This document shows positions 1 to 11,544 of a stretch of DNA of 64,000 nucleotides, piece after piece. The notes beneath the pieces are model-generated. The model ran no database searches. It saw only the letters and a program-made list of their open reading frames with translations, and was not told the origin of the DNA. The first letter of the stretch is position 1, and each line of letters opens with the position of its first letter. The position numbers and the translations under genes are program-made. Origin of the DNA: Monodelphis domestica (taxonomy: Eukaryota > Chordata > Mammalia > Didelphimorphia > Didelphidae); the NCBI RefSeq assembly GCF_027887165.1, contig NC_077235.1, forward strand, positions 12,483,033-12,547,032, in the 5' to 3' direction.

Positions 1-181
1 ATTTTGAAAATCACGAATGATTTCTTATATGTATTATTTTAAATGATTTGATTAATGGTCATTGGTCAGATCCTATATGTCAATTAGCTAATATTCATTG
101 ACTAATAATCTTGTGCAAGGTACTGTGGAAGAGACAGAAGGATGAAAATGAAGCCCATCCTCTTAACCACTGTGTCTAGAG

Positions 182-534
182 CAGAAGGGTCAAAATCAAA
201 TAGAAATAATAGGCCACTTAAAAACATACATAGGGGGTGGGGACAAGCAGCTAGATAGCTTAGTGGGTAGAGAGCCAGGCCTAGAGATAGGATGTCAAAT
301 TTAGCCTGAGACATTTTCTAGCTGTGTAACCCTAGGCAAGTCACTTAACCTCCATTGCTTAGCCTTTACTGCTCATCTGCCTTAGAACCAATACCTAATA
401 TTGACTCTAAGAAGAGAGATAAAGGTTTTAAAAAGGTCATACATCAGGATATTTATTAAATATTTCCCAATTACTTTTTAATCTGATTTGAGCTGCATCT
501 GGGAATGCTACAAACTGTGGGTTTGACACCTCTG
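182..534 (+). mobile_element. Non-autonomous hAT-like element, split by a MAR1 SINE
   Basis: The ends are imperfect inverted repeats (CAGAAGGGTCAAA.. and ..TTTGACACCTCTG). Flanking octamers GTCTAGAG (174-181) and GTTTAAAG (535-542) match at 6 of 8, as expected of an old hAT 8-bp target duplication. The SINE at 232-437 interrupts it. Confidence 0.6.
232..437 (+). mobile_element. MAR1 CORE-SINE
   Basis: Complete copy: tRNA-like head with AGAGCCAGGCCTAGAGA, CORE segment CTAGCTGTGTAACCCTAGGCAAGTCACTT, and RTE-type tail. A 7-bp duplication CATACAT (225-231 and 438-444) brackets it inside the hAT element, so it is the younger insertion. Confidence 0.85.
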
Positions 535-542
535 GTTTAAAG

Positions 543-1454
543 TAAAAAAGAGCCTAAAGAAAGGTACGATTACTAAGTGAAGTATTAGTTTGCATTACAC
601 AGAAGTAACATCTCCCATATACGAATTAATGAGAGTACACCATGTGAAACACTCCATTGATTTGGGGGTAATCTGCTACCAAAATGGCATAAAAAATTCA
701 AAGGATTCAGCAAGTGAGAGAACAAAAAGATTAATCTCATGAAGGGATTGGCTTACAATAAAAGATGAAAGGACTTTAAAGTGTAGCTTTTCTGTCATCA
801 GTAATAGTTTACACATATTTGAAAGATATCTGAAAAAGTGTAGGAGGAATTTGTTATCCAAGAAAAAGAAGGTCTAATTAATTTGTTAAGTAAAGGAATT
901 TAATTGACCAGTTTCTCAATTGGTTCAACTCAATGAACAAAAAGCCTACTCATTCTCTTCATCACTGTACTATGCCATAAGAACTACACATTTTTTTTCT
1001 GAACTGAACCCTTGATGAAGAAATTATCCCACCAGTCCAGTTTTTGCAACATACACACTTATGAGACACCACCAGTGTGGTAGGTACCAGCAATAATAGC
1101 AGAAACAGCAGCAAAAATTAGATTATAGTGAAGTGAAGGAAGTATAATACTTATGGAAATATGCATGATATGTAGCAAAATGTGATTAAGGGCAAAGGAA
1201 CTATCCAGACAAAGTGTACCACGCAAATCTGAGACAGGAAAATCATTTTCAACTTCAGGCATCAGGGAAATCTTCACAGGAGAGGTGGCTCTCAATTCTT
1301 AATTTAAGCAAACAATTATTAAGTAACTTCTATTGCAAACTCTTAAGACACTAAGTTGACAATCAGTAGCTCCATTTGTCACTTACAGCAATGGTTTCTT
1401 TGCTGAAAATGAGTATGAAATGACTTCGTTGGAAACTTGACAAATCCCAAATGA
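543..1454. other. No gene or repeat recognised
   Basis: Only short chance reading frames. AT-rich unique-looking sequence. Confidence 0.5.
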
Positions 1455-2021
1455 GGACTTCTAAAGAGAGAACCAAGATGGTGGTAGGAGGGAAAGCATT
1501 CAGCTGGGATCCTCCTAAACAATTTTATTATATGCGCTGCTGAACCGAGCACTAAACAGTTTTAAAATAATGCCTCAAATCAAATTTTTAAGTGGCAGAG
1601 CCAACAAAGGGTCATAGTGTGACATTCTACTAGGTTAAAACAATTTAGGAGGTCAGAAAAAGAGATCTGAGACGTGGAAGTGGAGGCTGGCTGGCAGACC
1701 AGTAGTTGAAATACCAGTGGTAATGGTGGCAACAGAAACAGCAGTAGCTTCAGCAACTCTCATGCTACAGATGGTAAGGGAACCTGGCAAGTGATCAGAA
1801 AGAGATTACAGATGGCAGCTAGGTAGCTTAGTGGATTGAGAGTTAGACCTAGAGATGAGAGGTCCTGCATTCAAATCAGGCTTCAGACACTTCCTTCTCA
1901 TTGCCTAATAGAGATTACGCAGCACTCCACTTCCAACCCTAAAGAATCAGGGAACCTGGAGCAGTCCCAATGTAGCAAGAGTCCTGAGGAACAGTAGTAA
2001 GAATCAAAGCCATCTATAGTC
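1455..2021 (+). mobile_element. LINE 5' UTR remnant (L1-type), interrupted by a SINE
   Basis: It begins AGAGAGAACCAAGATGGTGG, typical of marsupial L1 5' ends, followed by a purine-rich, CAGCAG-rich leader. A SINE piece (1810-1909) is inserted. At about 2022 it passes straight into an L1 3' end, so ORF1 and most of ORF2 are missing. Confidence 0.5.
1810..1909 (+). mobile_element. MAR1 SINE fragment, 3'-truncated
   Basis: Only the head is present (GGCAGCTAGGTAGCTTAGTGG through CTTCAGACACTTCC). A 9-bp perfect duplication AGAGATTAC flanks it (1801-1809 and 1910-1918), so the truncated form seems to be what inserted. Confidence 0.7.
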
Positions 2022-2912
2022 ACATGAGAAAAAGAAAATCATTATTAATTTGAGAAATGCAAATTAAAACAACTTTGAGGTACTGCCTTGTATCAGAGTG
2101 GCTAGCATAACAGAAAAGGAAAATGGCATATGCTGGAAGGGATGTGGAAAAATGGAGACACTATGTACTGTTGGTGGAGCTGGGATCTCATCTAAGCATT
2201 CCAGAAAACAATTTGGAGCTGTAAAAAAGTGTGCATATGCTTTGACCCAGCAATATCATTACCAGGTTTGTACCTGAAAAAGATCAAAGAAAAGGGGAAA
2301 TGACCTATTTGTATAAAAATATTTATAACACCTCTTTTTGTGGTGGCAAAGAATGAGAAATCATGGGAATACTCATCAATTCAGGAATGGTTGAACAAGT
2401 TGTAGTTTATGTTTGTGATGGAATTCTATAGTGCTATAGGAAATGATGAGCTTGATGGTTTGAGACAAAGCCTAGAAAGACAAATTAATTGATGCAAAGT
2501 GAAGTGAGCAGAACCAAAGGACCATTGTACATAGTTAACTGTAATACTGGAAGGCTAATCAACTGTGACTTATTAAGACAATGATCCAAAACAATTCCAA
2601 AGGACCCATAATGAAAATTACTATTTCCTCCCTGAGAGAGAACTGATGAACTGTGAGAGAAGATGGAAGCATACTTATCTTTATTTTTCTTGTTTTACTT
2701 TTTGTCTGTGCTTTCTTTTGCAACATGGCTAATATAGAAGCATATTTTGCATGACTTCACATATATAATCTATATCAAATTTCTTGCCTTCTCAAGGAGT
2801 AGGGGGATAGGAATGAAGATAATTTAGAATTCAAATAATTAAAAATTATTTTTAAATAGTTTACATATAATTGAGAAATATTTTAGGAAATAAATATACC
2901 CTTTTTTAAAAA
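2022..2912 (+). mobile_element. L1 LINE 3' end (end of ORF2 plus 3' UTR)
   Basis: Recognised by the sequence for the ORF2 C-terminus (ATGCAAATTAAAACAACTTTGAGG, CTGTTGGTGGAGCTG, TTTTTGTGGTGGCAAAGAA) and the AGAAC-rich 3' UTR ending in A-rich sequence. Many substitutions; old. Any frames inside are L1 debris. Confidence 0.85.
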
Positions 2913-3514
2913 AGACCCAACTAAGCTAGATCTTCCAGAAAATGTTTTTGATAAAGCTAGAAAGGACAACAAATGTGAAATGATACAGATCTGCCTATAT
3001 GACTATAGTGATCTATTCTTATCATTGCCATTCTTGGATTTTCTCTTTTCACAATTTACTGCATTTGAACATAAATATTACCACTCATGTTGCTCTAAGA
3101 GGAAGTGAAAATGACTTTTGAAAGAGTGAAAGGTCCTGACTAAACAGATCCAAGAAAAATTCAGTCCAGAAGCAAGACAATTGAAAGGTATTCAAGATAT
3201 TCCAAAGAAAGGAAAATTCCAAAATGATGGAAAAGATTACTCCCTTCCCTAAGGCTTATGTAAGCATTTATCAGAAGCTAAGAACCTAGACTCCCATTTG
3301 GTCTTTTAAATCCTGATGAGAATATGTAGAGAATATCTTTGATGAAAACATGAAAACAGAGGAATTTTTACATTTGATTTCCTAAAGTAGACTATCTTTT
3401 CATAGTCACACAATTTACTGACAGATAGAGAGAAAAATAAAATACCATTGTTTATTTGATTGCAAAAAAAGCATTCTAATTGGGAGAACAAAAAGCAGCC
3501 TTAAAGGCTTTTTG
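2913..3514. other. No gene or repeat recognised
   Basis: AT-rich; nothing supported. Confidence 0.5.
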
Positions 3515-3580
3515 AGTATATTTAAGCAACATTTATTAAGCATGTCTTGTGTGCAAGGTACTCTGTAATTAGATGTCCCC
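3515..3580 (-). mobile_element. L2 3'-end remnant
   Basis: CAACATTTATTAAGCATGTCTTGTGTGCAAGG resembles the antisense L2 terminus (ATTTATTAAGCACCTACTATGTGCCAGG). Short and diverged. Confidence 0.4.
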
Positions 3581-3949
3581 AATACATATATTAAGATCTT
3601 ACTCATTGATAGATATGATCACATAAACAATATTTAGCTTATTATCAACATCAGGCTAGACAGACAACGGGGAGGACTCACTGGAAGTGTTCACCATTTG
3701 TAGAAGCTATCTTGTGCAAAGGCCAAGTCAAAGAGAGATTTCCTGTGAACATTCCCTAGGAGTTCTCTTCTGTGAATAGCGTTATGCCACTTGGATCAAG
3801 TGGTAAATTCTAGGACTTCTTCATAGTCCCTTCAAAAAGATCATCCTAGAGATCCACACAGGAAATACAAAGTGGATAAAGAATATATTTTTCAAATTAT
3901 ATGACATGTGATTGAATGGGAAAGTCAATGAATTAGGTCCTAAGTTTAC

Positions 3950-4130
3950 TTACGTGTTTGCATGTGCTTTCATGTGTGTATGTATGTTTGTTTATATGCA
4001 AAAGTGAGTATGTGTACACAAGTGACTGTGTAAGCAGAATGTGTACACTTGTACATATGTGAACACATGTGACTATTTAAGTGTGAATATAAGTATACAC
4101 GTGTGTGTGTGCTTGTAGGCTTATACACAC
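3950..4130. repeat. Degenerate TG/TA-rich low-complexity tract
   Basis: Interrupted TGTG, TATG and CATG runs, with a clean GTGTGTGTGTG near 4100. A decayed microsatellite. The intervals 3581-3949 and 4131-4589 on either side show nothing recognisable. Confidence 0.7.
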
Positions 4131-4589
4131 CCCAGAATTGATTGATTTTTATTGCTTACACCCATAATTTTCACAAAATTGATCCTATAATTTTATTTGT
4201 TTTGATTTGCCACTTTTTAAAGGACAGATTTCTATAAAAAAAAAGCTGGCATGTGCTCTTGGGCTATCTCTAGTTAAAGAGCCCTCCCCACTTCAGTGGG
4301 CCATGAGGTTGTTACAGCTTAGTACAATAACTAACATTAATAGTAATAACCAAGTCATTAAGAAAAGATATATTTTGAAAGGATTTCTTTCTATCATGAT
4401 CTAAAAAAAATTTGATGCTTAAGAAGGTAAACCAATCAGTTGAGAAAATTTACCCATGTGGTAAATTATGCTTTAAAATGATAGTAATAATCTGAACCAT
4501 AGAAATGAAGTATTGTTAGATGCATAAATCCTCACCATCTGTGCCAAAATGGCTGAACTAGATTAGGTTTTTCCACAGGCTATTATCAA

Positions 4590-4810
4590 TCTATGACATA
4601 ATGGATAGAATCAGAGAGCTTTGTAGTCAGGAAGGCCTGGATTCAGGTCCTGCCTCTAACACTTGCTCTTCGTTTTAGCAAGTTATTCAGTATCTTTCCA
4701 GTATCTCCCTGCCCCTCTCTCAGACTATAAATTGCATATGAGTTGCTAATCTGTGTAGGTGACAGGACTTTCTGCCCTGGAGTTCTGAACACTATTGGAT
4801 TCCCATATGG
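4590..4810 (+). mobile_element. THER2/MIR3-like CORE-SINE
   Basis: GTAGTCAGGAAGGCCTGGATTCAGGTCCTGCCTCTAACACTTGC, then CAGACTATAAATTGCA, a signature of this marsupial SINE group. Diverged. Confidence 0.6.
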
Positions 4811-6464
4811 TTCATGGAATACTGGTACTTTGATCAGAGACTAAAATGAAAGTGTGGAAAGGAAGGTGTTTCCAGCTTATTCTCTTTGTTACTTCTTAAG
4901 GCTGTTGTAGGCTTTTAAAAAGTATCTCAGAGCCTCAAAATCTATCTTGATAGGCGGCCACATCATTTGACTGTCCCACCTTTGATGTGTTTTGAGTTTG
5001 GGCTTTTTTTAAGTTCCAAAAGCAGCCATTTCCCATCCAGCAGAACAGGTCATCACCAAGTCAACCTCACTGTCATTAAGATGGATGAAACAAGCAGACA
5101 TTGTCAAGATATCTTTGGAGTGACCAGTTGTGTCTAGGTCTGAAAGGAAACAACAGGAAGTCTAAGGGTACCTCCATGGCTCCAATCTGGCAATGATTAC
5201 AACATTCCCAGGCCAAGGTGAATTCCCAGGCCACTGTAACTGGGGTGAGAGAAATAGGGTGGAGAAGAGTAAAAGGATTGGGAGGCAAGGGTATGCCATA
5301 TTGCTTAAAGAGCAATTGGAAAACCCAAAGGCTTCTCTCTGCCTTAGAACTCTGCTTGGCACACAGTATCTGTTCAGGAAAAACTTGTTAAATGACTGGC
5401 AAGTCTTCATTTCTTTACCACCACTCCCAATTATACAACAAAGAAGAAAAAGAATTTCTAAGAGTACTTCCGTTAAAGTATATACACACCAGGGGGTACT
5501 GAGGCTCCATTGAATTGAACTGGGTTGAAAATTAGTCTCTTTAAAGGAGGCATTTTTATCATTTTTTTTATCTTGAAATATGAACAAAGGGTTTGATTAA
5601 TGAGGAAACATTCTCTCCAACTGCTCCAGGTGTGTACATCCAAGGGAGGTACTTTTAGTAGGCATTCATTTTAATGCTCACATCCTCAAAAAATACAAGT
5701 GGTACCTCTTGTGTCTCAACAACTCTGTTTTTCAAGTCATCGGTTCTACTTGTGTCATAAGAGTGCCAAGAAATAATTGGTTGACAATCAGTGACCTTAA
5801 ATAAGCGAGTGCCACCTCTTCAGGTAAGAAGCAATTTGAAGCACCATTCATGGACAGTATCAAAGTAGGATGTTGTATGCCTCTTTGTAAAGAATGGATC
5901 ATAGCTATTGAATTTGAATTGCAAATTACAAGTGGGAAAACAGTGAAAGTTGAGGCTACAAATCTAAGTGGAACCTTAATGTTGGCCTAAATGTAGTCAC
6001 CTAGGAGCAATCAGAAGTTAAAGGCTGGACAAGAGTCACCTCTGACTCAAGGATCTCCTAAAGGCTCCTCTTGAAGATCTATTTTTCTACCTGGCTTCAT
6101 TTCCACATGCATGTTTGACTTCCCTAGCAAAAAGATTCCTTAAATGAATTCAAGAAAAAAGCCAGTAAGAAATCTATGAAATAGAGCAAAATGATTTATA
6201 TCTGTCTTTGTATTATTTATCAGTTAGACCCAGAAAAAATGGCTTCCAATGTGCATCTAAGCCTTGAATTCCACTAAAATCCTATGACTTTAGCATTAGC
6301 TGTTAAACATTTGGGTTTAGGGACTATAAAGACAGAGCTTGGGATATGAGGGAGTGGGGCACTGGCCATGTGGCTTGGGCTGTGTACCTTTTTAAGGGGT
6401 TATCCCTGAATTTCAGTTGTCAAAGACTCAAGGGCCCATTTACTTCAACCTTTCCCTGCCCAGG
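4811..6464. other. Unique-looking stretch, no gene recognised
   Basis: Overlapping open frames on both strands at 5162-5587 and 5193-5513 are the longest, but they show no domain, no splice context and oppose each other. No clear repeat. Confidence 0.45.
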
Positions 6465-6469
6465 AAATA

Positions 6470-6605
6470 TGGTACAGTGGAAGACCACTGGCTTTGGAGT
6501 TAGAGAAACTGGCCCTGGGCAAGTGGCCTCTCCTTTGTAAAATGTAAAATGATGTAGGATGATTTCAGAGATCCCTTCATGGCTCTACTTCTCTGATCTC
6601 TGTTT
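6470..6605 (+). mobile_element. MIR/THER-like CORE-SINE
   Basis: GTACAGTGGAAGACCACTGGCTTTGGAGTTAG head, CCTGGGCAAGTGG CORE, and a tail resembling GATGATTTCAGAGATCCCTTC. Confidence 0.6.
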
Positions 6606-7060
6606 GAGGACCTCTGGGAAGCAAAGATTCCACTACCTCTCAAGGCTTCCCATTCTACTAACAGACAACACTAAATGACAAGAAAAAATGTTAATTATAT
6701 CAACCCTAAATTGTTCTCTTTGCAGCTTGTACCCACTGCCCTCTCAGACCAAGCATAGCAAATCCAATCTCTTTTTCACATGTCTTTCATTTGCTTTTAA
6801 AGACAGTTATAATATCCCCCACCCAAGACTTAACCTTCTCCAACCAGTTCATTCAATTCATATGATATGGAATCTAGAATCTTCAGCATCCCAGTTGCCC
6901 TCCTCTGGTCATTCTCTGTGACCAGTGTCCTTCCTAAATTGTGACACCCCAAATTCCACCAGATGTACCATTTGTGCTCTGACTGGGGTTAAGTACTATG
7001 GCAATTATTGTCATCGTTACTCTAGATGCAGCCAAGAAGCCTTATTGGTCCTTACGAAAT
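6606..7060 (-). mobile_element. CR1/L3-type LINE 3' portion
   Basis: Antisense match to the CR1 3' region: CACTGCCCTCTCAGACCAAGC, CTTCTCCAACCAGTTCATTCAATTCATATGATATGG, GTTGCCCTCCTCTGG, TGTCCTTCCTAAATTGTGACACC, then GATGCAGCCAAGAAGCC. Heavily diverged. Confidence 0.7.
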
Positions 7061-7399
7061 TCGATGAGACGCCAAAGCAAATGTGCTCAGTAGGATTCCT
7101 TGAGAACGCTTATGAGTTTGACACTGAATCATCACCTTGGTCACAGTCAGTCTGAACAAGGCAGTGACATTCTGGGAAGAAGAAGATAACTCTGTCTTGT
7201 GACAGACTGTTTTGTCACATTAAGATTGTTTTTTTGACGCACCCCAAACCCTGTAGTCACACTCTGACCATAATGCTGAAACATAATTTTGTCTGGAATA
7301 AGCCAGTATAAAAGTGATGGGCAAAATGTGAGTCCTGGGCTCAGTGGCAATGGAAAAGATAATTGAAAGAAGAGCCATGGAATCACATTATTTAAAGGG

Positions 7400-7550
7400 G
7401 AAGGGATAGAGGTCATCGAGTCCAATTTACAAATTTACAAAGTCCTCTTTTACAAATGAGGAAACTAAGGATCCAAAAAGGGAAGCTCCCAGGCTAAAAC
7501 TAGACGATGTCCATCCAAATGAGTCACTGGATTCTGGATCTTACCTCTTG
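7400..7550 (-). mobile_element. MIR/THER-like CORE-SINE
   Basis: GAGGTCATCGAGTCCAA..TTTTACAAATGAGGAAACTAAGG is the antisense MIR 3' half. The neighbouring intervals 7061-7399 and 7551-8169 hold nothing recognised. Confidence 0.6.
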
Positions 7551-8169
7551 GCTCGATCTTTAGTTGTTGGGGCAGTTTGTTTCTTTTTAAATTAACAGTT
7601 CCTAATACTTCATGTTTCAAGATCTAAACTGAGCGACTTTTTCTATGTACTGTTCCTTGGTTCTGGACTCTCTGAAGCTCCCTGGTACCATCAAGTTTGC
7701 TTAAATAAAAGAGGGTTTAGGCTAGGATAACACTCTTGGGATCTGTAAACTGACGTTTTTTCCAAGCCTTCCTTTCCTGTGTTCCTTGTTCCCTCTTGTC
7801 TATGTGACTTAAAAATTAAACCCAATTTTAACTATGACATTCAAGATATTTGTGTCCAAAAAGACATTTGTTTTTAAAGGAACAGATGAACCCTTCAATC
7901 CCTTTACATCTATAAAATGCTCACATATAAGAAATCCACATAACATTTTTTGTCTCAGCCAGCATGACCATATGCAGATAAGGGGCCACAATTACTTCTA
8001 CCCTCTTCCCCTTTCCCTAAGGCGTGACCCAGATGAGGTATACATGTCTAAGATTCTCTGGGGCTCACTTATGTCCAGCTGAACCCATGAACAGTATATG
8101 TCTGTGCCCACATTCCAAGTACTGCACTCAGAAGGGGTTTTTTGTTTGTTTTTGTTTTTAGCAGAGGAG

Positions 8170-8310
8170 GAAGCTGGAGCTGACTGCATGAAAGTGACTT
8201 ACCTATGTTCACATAGCTAATCAATGAAAGGCCTAAGCTTAGAATCCAGCTGCCCTAATTCCTGATTCAGTGTTCATACCTTAGTTCTACCACTCAGAGC
8301 ATTACCCTAC
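8170..8310 (-). mobile_element. MIR-like CORE-SINE
   Basis: TGACTTACCTATGTTCACATAGCTAATCAATG is an antisense CORE segment, followed by a diverged head. Confidence 0.55.
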
Positions 8311-8564
8311 CACACACCCACATTCCTTCAATTTTAGGAAAGCTGAGAGAAGAAAGCCACTGAATTTATAGTCACTTCCAGTTTTGCCATTTGATCCCAT
8401 AACCCTGAGCAACATAGTACTGTTGAGAGCAAATGTGGCCCATATATGAAAGCATCATTTACTCACATACATTGGGCAGTTGATTAGATTGGCCAGAATA
8501 ATGAGTTATCTGGCCATGGCGTCTCTGGAAGACATTTGCCAACCTCTAGGGAATAGCTGGGAAG

Positions 8565-8860
8565 AGTTATAGTACATAGAATGCTGGACTTTTAGTCAGG
8601 AAGACTGGAGCTCAAATCCTGTCTCAGTCCCTTACTAGCTGCCCAAGGTCTCACAGGTAGGAAATGTCTGAGGCCAGATTTGAACTCACGTCCTCCTGAC
8701 TCCAGGCCACTGAGCCACTTAGCTTTTCCCTAGGCAAGTCTCTTTCCCCTCTGTCTTCCTCAATTTCCGCTTCTGTGCCATGGGGATAATGATAGCTGTG
8801 TAAGGATTAAATGAGAGAACATCCATTTTGAAGCACTCTAGAAATACTATTTCTTTTTCT
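8565..8860 (+). mobile_element. MIR-like CORE-SINE split by another SINE
   Basis: The head GTACATAGAATGCTGGACTTTTAGTCAGG runs to TTACTAGCTG at 8641. The element resumes at about 8728 with CCCTAGGCAAGTCTC, CCTCAATTTCC, GGATAATGATAGC and AAGCACTCTAGAAATACT. The gap is the fragment at 8642-8727. Confidence 0.8.
8642..8727 (-). mobile_element. MAR1/WSINE-type SINE head inserted in the MIR-like SINE
   Basis: Antisense head: GCCAGATTTGAACTCACGTCC, then CCACTGAGCCACTTAGC. Only about the first 90 bases of the SINE are present; the CORE end and tail are missing. Confidence 0.75.
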
Positions 8861-8949
8861 TCTTCTTCTTATTGAAGCAGAACTTATACCAGTGAAGTCA
8901 CCAATCCTGAATTATTGAGAAGTTGTTATTTGGGTTTGCTCAAAACCTT

Positions 8950-9140
8950 TGATTTCATCCATATGGGCAGTTCTATCTGTGCAAGTCAACACATTCTCTG
9001 AACTGAATGTCCTTGGAGAGTTGAAGTGATCTGCTCATGATCACATAGCTGCCCTGTGTCCGAGGCTGAGCAGGACTGGAACCCAGGCCTCCCAGACTCC
9101 AAGGCTGGCTCTCTCTCGATTATGCCATTGTGCCCTTCTG
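8950..9140 (-). mobile_element. MIR-like CORE-SINE
   Basis: TTGAAGTGATCTGCTCATGATCACATAGC (antisense CORE), then GGACTGGAACCCAGGCCTCC and CTCTCTCGATTATGCC (antisense head). Confidence 0.65.
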
Positions 9141-9179
9141 ACATGGTATTAAAAATACAGCTCAGAAGGATGAGGATGT

Positions 9180-9410
9180 AAAAAAGTTAAATTCGGATGG
9201 TACATCAGAGACAAAGAAAGCATACTTTTCAAATTTGCAGATGAACGAAACCTTGGGAAAATAAAAACACTGGAGAATCCAAACTCAAAAACTTCTGTAG
9301 GGGCTGAAACTAACAAGATGGAATGTAATAAGGATAAATGAAAAATCTCGCATTCAGGTCTAAGGTCCCTGCCAGCTCTGAAGTTCTAGGCTTCTCAGGC
9401 CAGATTAAAG
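9180..9410 (+). mobile_element. CR1/L3-type LINE fragment with SINE-like tail
   Basis: AAATTTGCAGATGA.., GGGCTGAAACTAACAAGATGGAATGTAATAAGGATAAATG follows the CR1 ORF2 C-terminal coding region. From about 9355 the sequence resembles the GGTCCCTGCCAGCTCTGAAGTTCTA tail shared by marsupial CORE-SINEs. The interval 9411-10004 shows nothing recognised. Confidence 0.65.
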
Positions 9411-10004
9411 GAAAATGTGGGAGGAATGAAGGACACCTTTTCCACCCCCAGCGTATGGAACACATACATTTCTCAGCATAAAAAGAGAATTGATCTTTTC
9501 CAGGCCTATAAGCATTTATTCAACACTTCCTGTGTAAAATGCACAGTTCTATTTTGACCACCACTATAATCAGTCCAAAACTGCAGGGGGTGAGGGTGGG
9601 GGTGGGGAGTGCATCGCTTCTTTTAATAGCTTTCATACTGATGCTACCATTTAGTATTTATAAAAGCAAGGACGATTTGCTACTACTTCAAATAGGAACA
9701 AAGCCTACTTTCAGGATGCAAAAGTGGGAGCACTAGGAGGAACCTGGAAATAAAGTATGCATGGCAGACCCTTAGATATTGAACTGAAGGATGAGGGTAG
9801 TATGGTTTGGGGAAGGAGTGTTAGGTTCTGCAAATAAGGAATCTGTGGTCTCTGCCTTGTTCTGCTTGATGCGGGTGAAAGAGTGATGTGACAACATCCT
9901 CACATCTCATCTGAACCAATCCCTCCCTTAGAGCATCTTTTGTAGGTGGCCATCTCAACAATTCTAGAGAACCTGGAGAGATGGGAGAGACTCCTAAAGA
10001 GGCA

Positions 10005-10800
10005 TCTCTTCTTCTGAATATTCCTTAGTGTTAAGCACTTGTTTCCTTAGGTCAGACCAAAAGATGCCTTCATGACTTCACTGATTCTCATTTGGGCATC
10101 TAGGACAGGCAAGTCAAGCCAAGGTCTTTGTCCCCTTAACATCCCTTCTGATGCTTGAAGACTACACCATGCCATCCTCTAGCTTTTCTGTTCCAAGGTA
10201 ACTATTCCCACTTACTTCAACTAGCCTTCATTAAAAGTTCATGGTTTGAAGTTTCCTCGCTTTACCCTTGGCTCACCCTTGGTTTGTGAATGGTGTTCCC
10301 AAAATATGGCATCTGGAACTGGACATAATACCCAAGGTATGTTTAGTCATCTCCTCTGCCCGAGGAAATTTGATTCCACAGAGGAAGTTTAAGAAGGTAC
10401 TAGCTTTGGGGGTGACTGTGTCATGTTCCTGATTCTTGTTGGGCATCATCAAACTGAAGGAAGAGTGCTGGGTTTGGGGTCATGGAATAAGTATTTAAAT
10501 CCCAATTCTGTCACACTACTCTTATGACCTTGAACAAGTCACCTAACTTCTATGGGTATTAGTTTCCTTAAAAATAAGGGATTAGATGCCCTCTGTGGCC
10601 CCTTTCAGGTATTATCTCTGATACTGTGAGCCTGCAGTCCAATAAAATGTCACGTCTTTTTTAGCCATAACTCCCCCCATACTATACCTGCACTGTTGAT
10701 TTTTTAAACCCAGCTGAAAGAATTTATATTTACCCCTATTCAGTCTTGTTGAATTCAGCTCATGAACAAATCACTTAAGTTCTAAGTGCCTTGGTTTGTA
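10005..10800 (-). mobile_element. CR1/L3-type LINE, split by a CORE-SINE
   Basis: The left part (to about 10458) matches antisense CR1 3' sequence: TTCAACTAGCCTTCATTAAAAG, AAAATATGGCATCTGGAACTGGACATAATACCCAAGG, GACTGTGTCATGTTCCTGATTCTTGTTGGG. After the SINE it resumes near 10623 with TTTTTTAGCCATAACTCCCCCCATACTATACC and ATTTACCCCTATTCAGTCTTG. The order of both parts fits one element. Confidence 0.7.
10460..10622 (+). mobile_element. CORE-SINE inserted in the CR1
   Basis: GTGCTGGGTTTGGGGTCATGG head, CTTGAACAAGTCACCTAACTTC CORE, AAAAATAAGGGATTAGATGCCCTCTG tail. Confidence 0.7.
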
Positions 10801-10844
10801 CTTCTGGTAAAATAGCTATAAAATAATACATACCTCATGAGGTA

Positions 10845-10975
10845 GTCCAGCAAAAAAGAAAGAATCCTAGCCTTGGGATCAGGAAGATCTGGGTTTGAAT
10901 GCTACCTTAAATGTTTTATTACTTGTTCAATCCTAGGCAAGTCATTAAACATTTCAAAACCTAGTTCCATATGTA
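10845..10975 (+). mobile_element. MIR-like CORE-SINE
   Basis: CCTAGCCTTGGGATCAGGAAGATCTGGGTTTGAATGC head; CAATCCTAGGCAAGTCATTAAACATTTC CORE. The following 300 bases to 11289 show nothing recognised. Confidence 0.65.
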
Positions 10976-11289
10976 ATCCCAATACTAAGTTGCACTGTTA
11001 GGAACTCATTCCTTAATTGGAGAGATGAAAATATTATTCTATGGGAGGGACAAGGCAGAGTTGGGAAGAGGCAAGAGCTGATTCAGTTCCAGACCTGTTT
11101 TCTTCAAATAGCAAATTGCTCTGGGTACTTTGGGCTTTTACTGAGAATGATAAAGGGAGAGGCTTAAGGAGAAGGCTCTAGGAAGACACAAGAGGAGCTG
11201 GTAGCCTCCATCATGTCTTTATTCTTAGCTAGCTTCAATAAGAGACTTAGGGGTTTCCCCTTGGGTAAGATTCGGCACTCATTTTCTCA

Positions 11290-11396
<107 letters not shown>

Positions 11397-11544
11397 CTTC
11401 CTTATTTCTCTCCTTAAAAAGCTCCTTAACATTTTATTGTCTGGAATGTAATCTTTTATGCATATGTTCTGATTTCAGTTTTGTTACTATTTGTTTAAAT
11501 GGGTTTTCTTGGCTAGATGCTATGTGCATTCACTGTGGGATTGG

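Noticed and set aside
5162-5587. 141-codon minus frame opposing a 106-codon plus frame
   Set aside because: Mutually overlapping, no recognisable domain, no splice context; consistent with chance.
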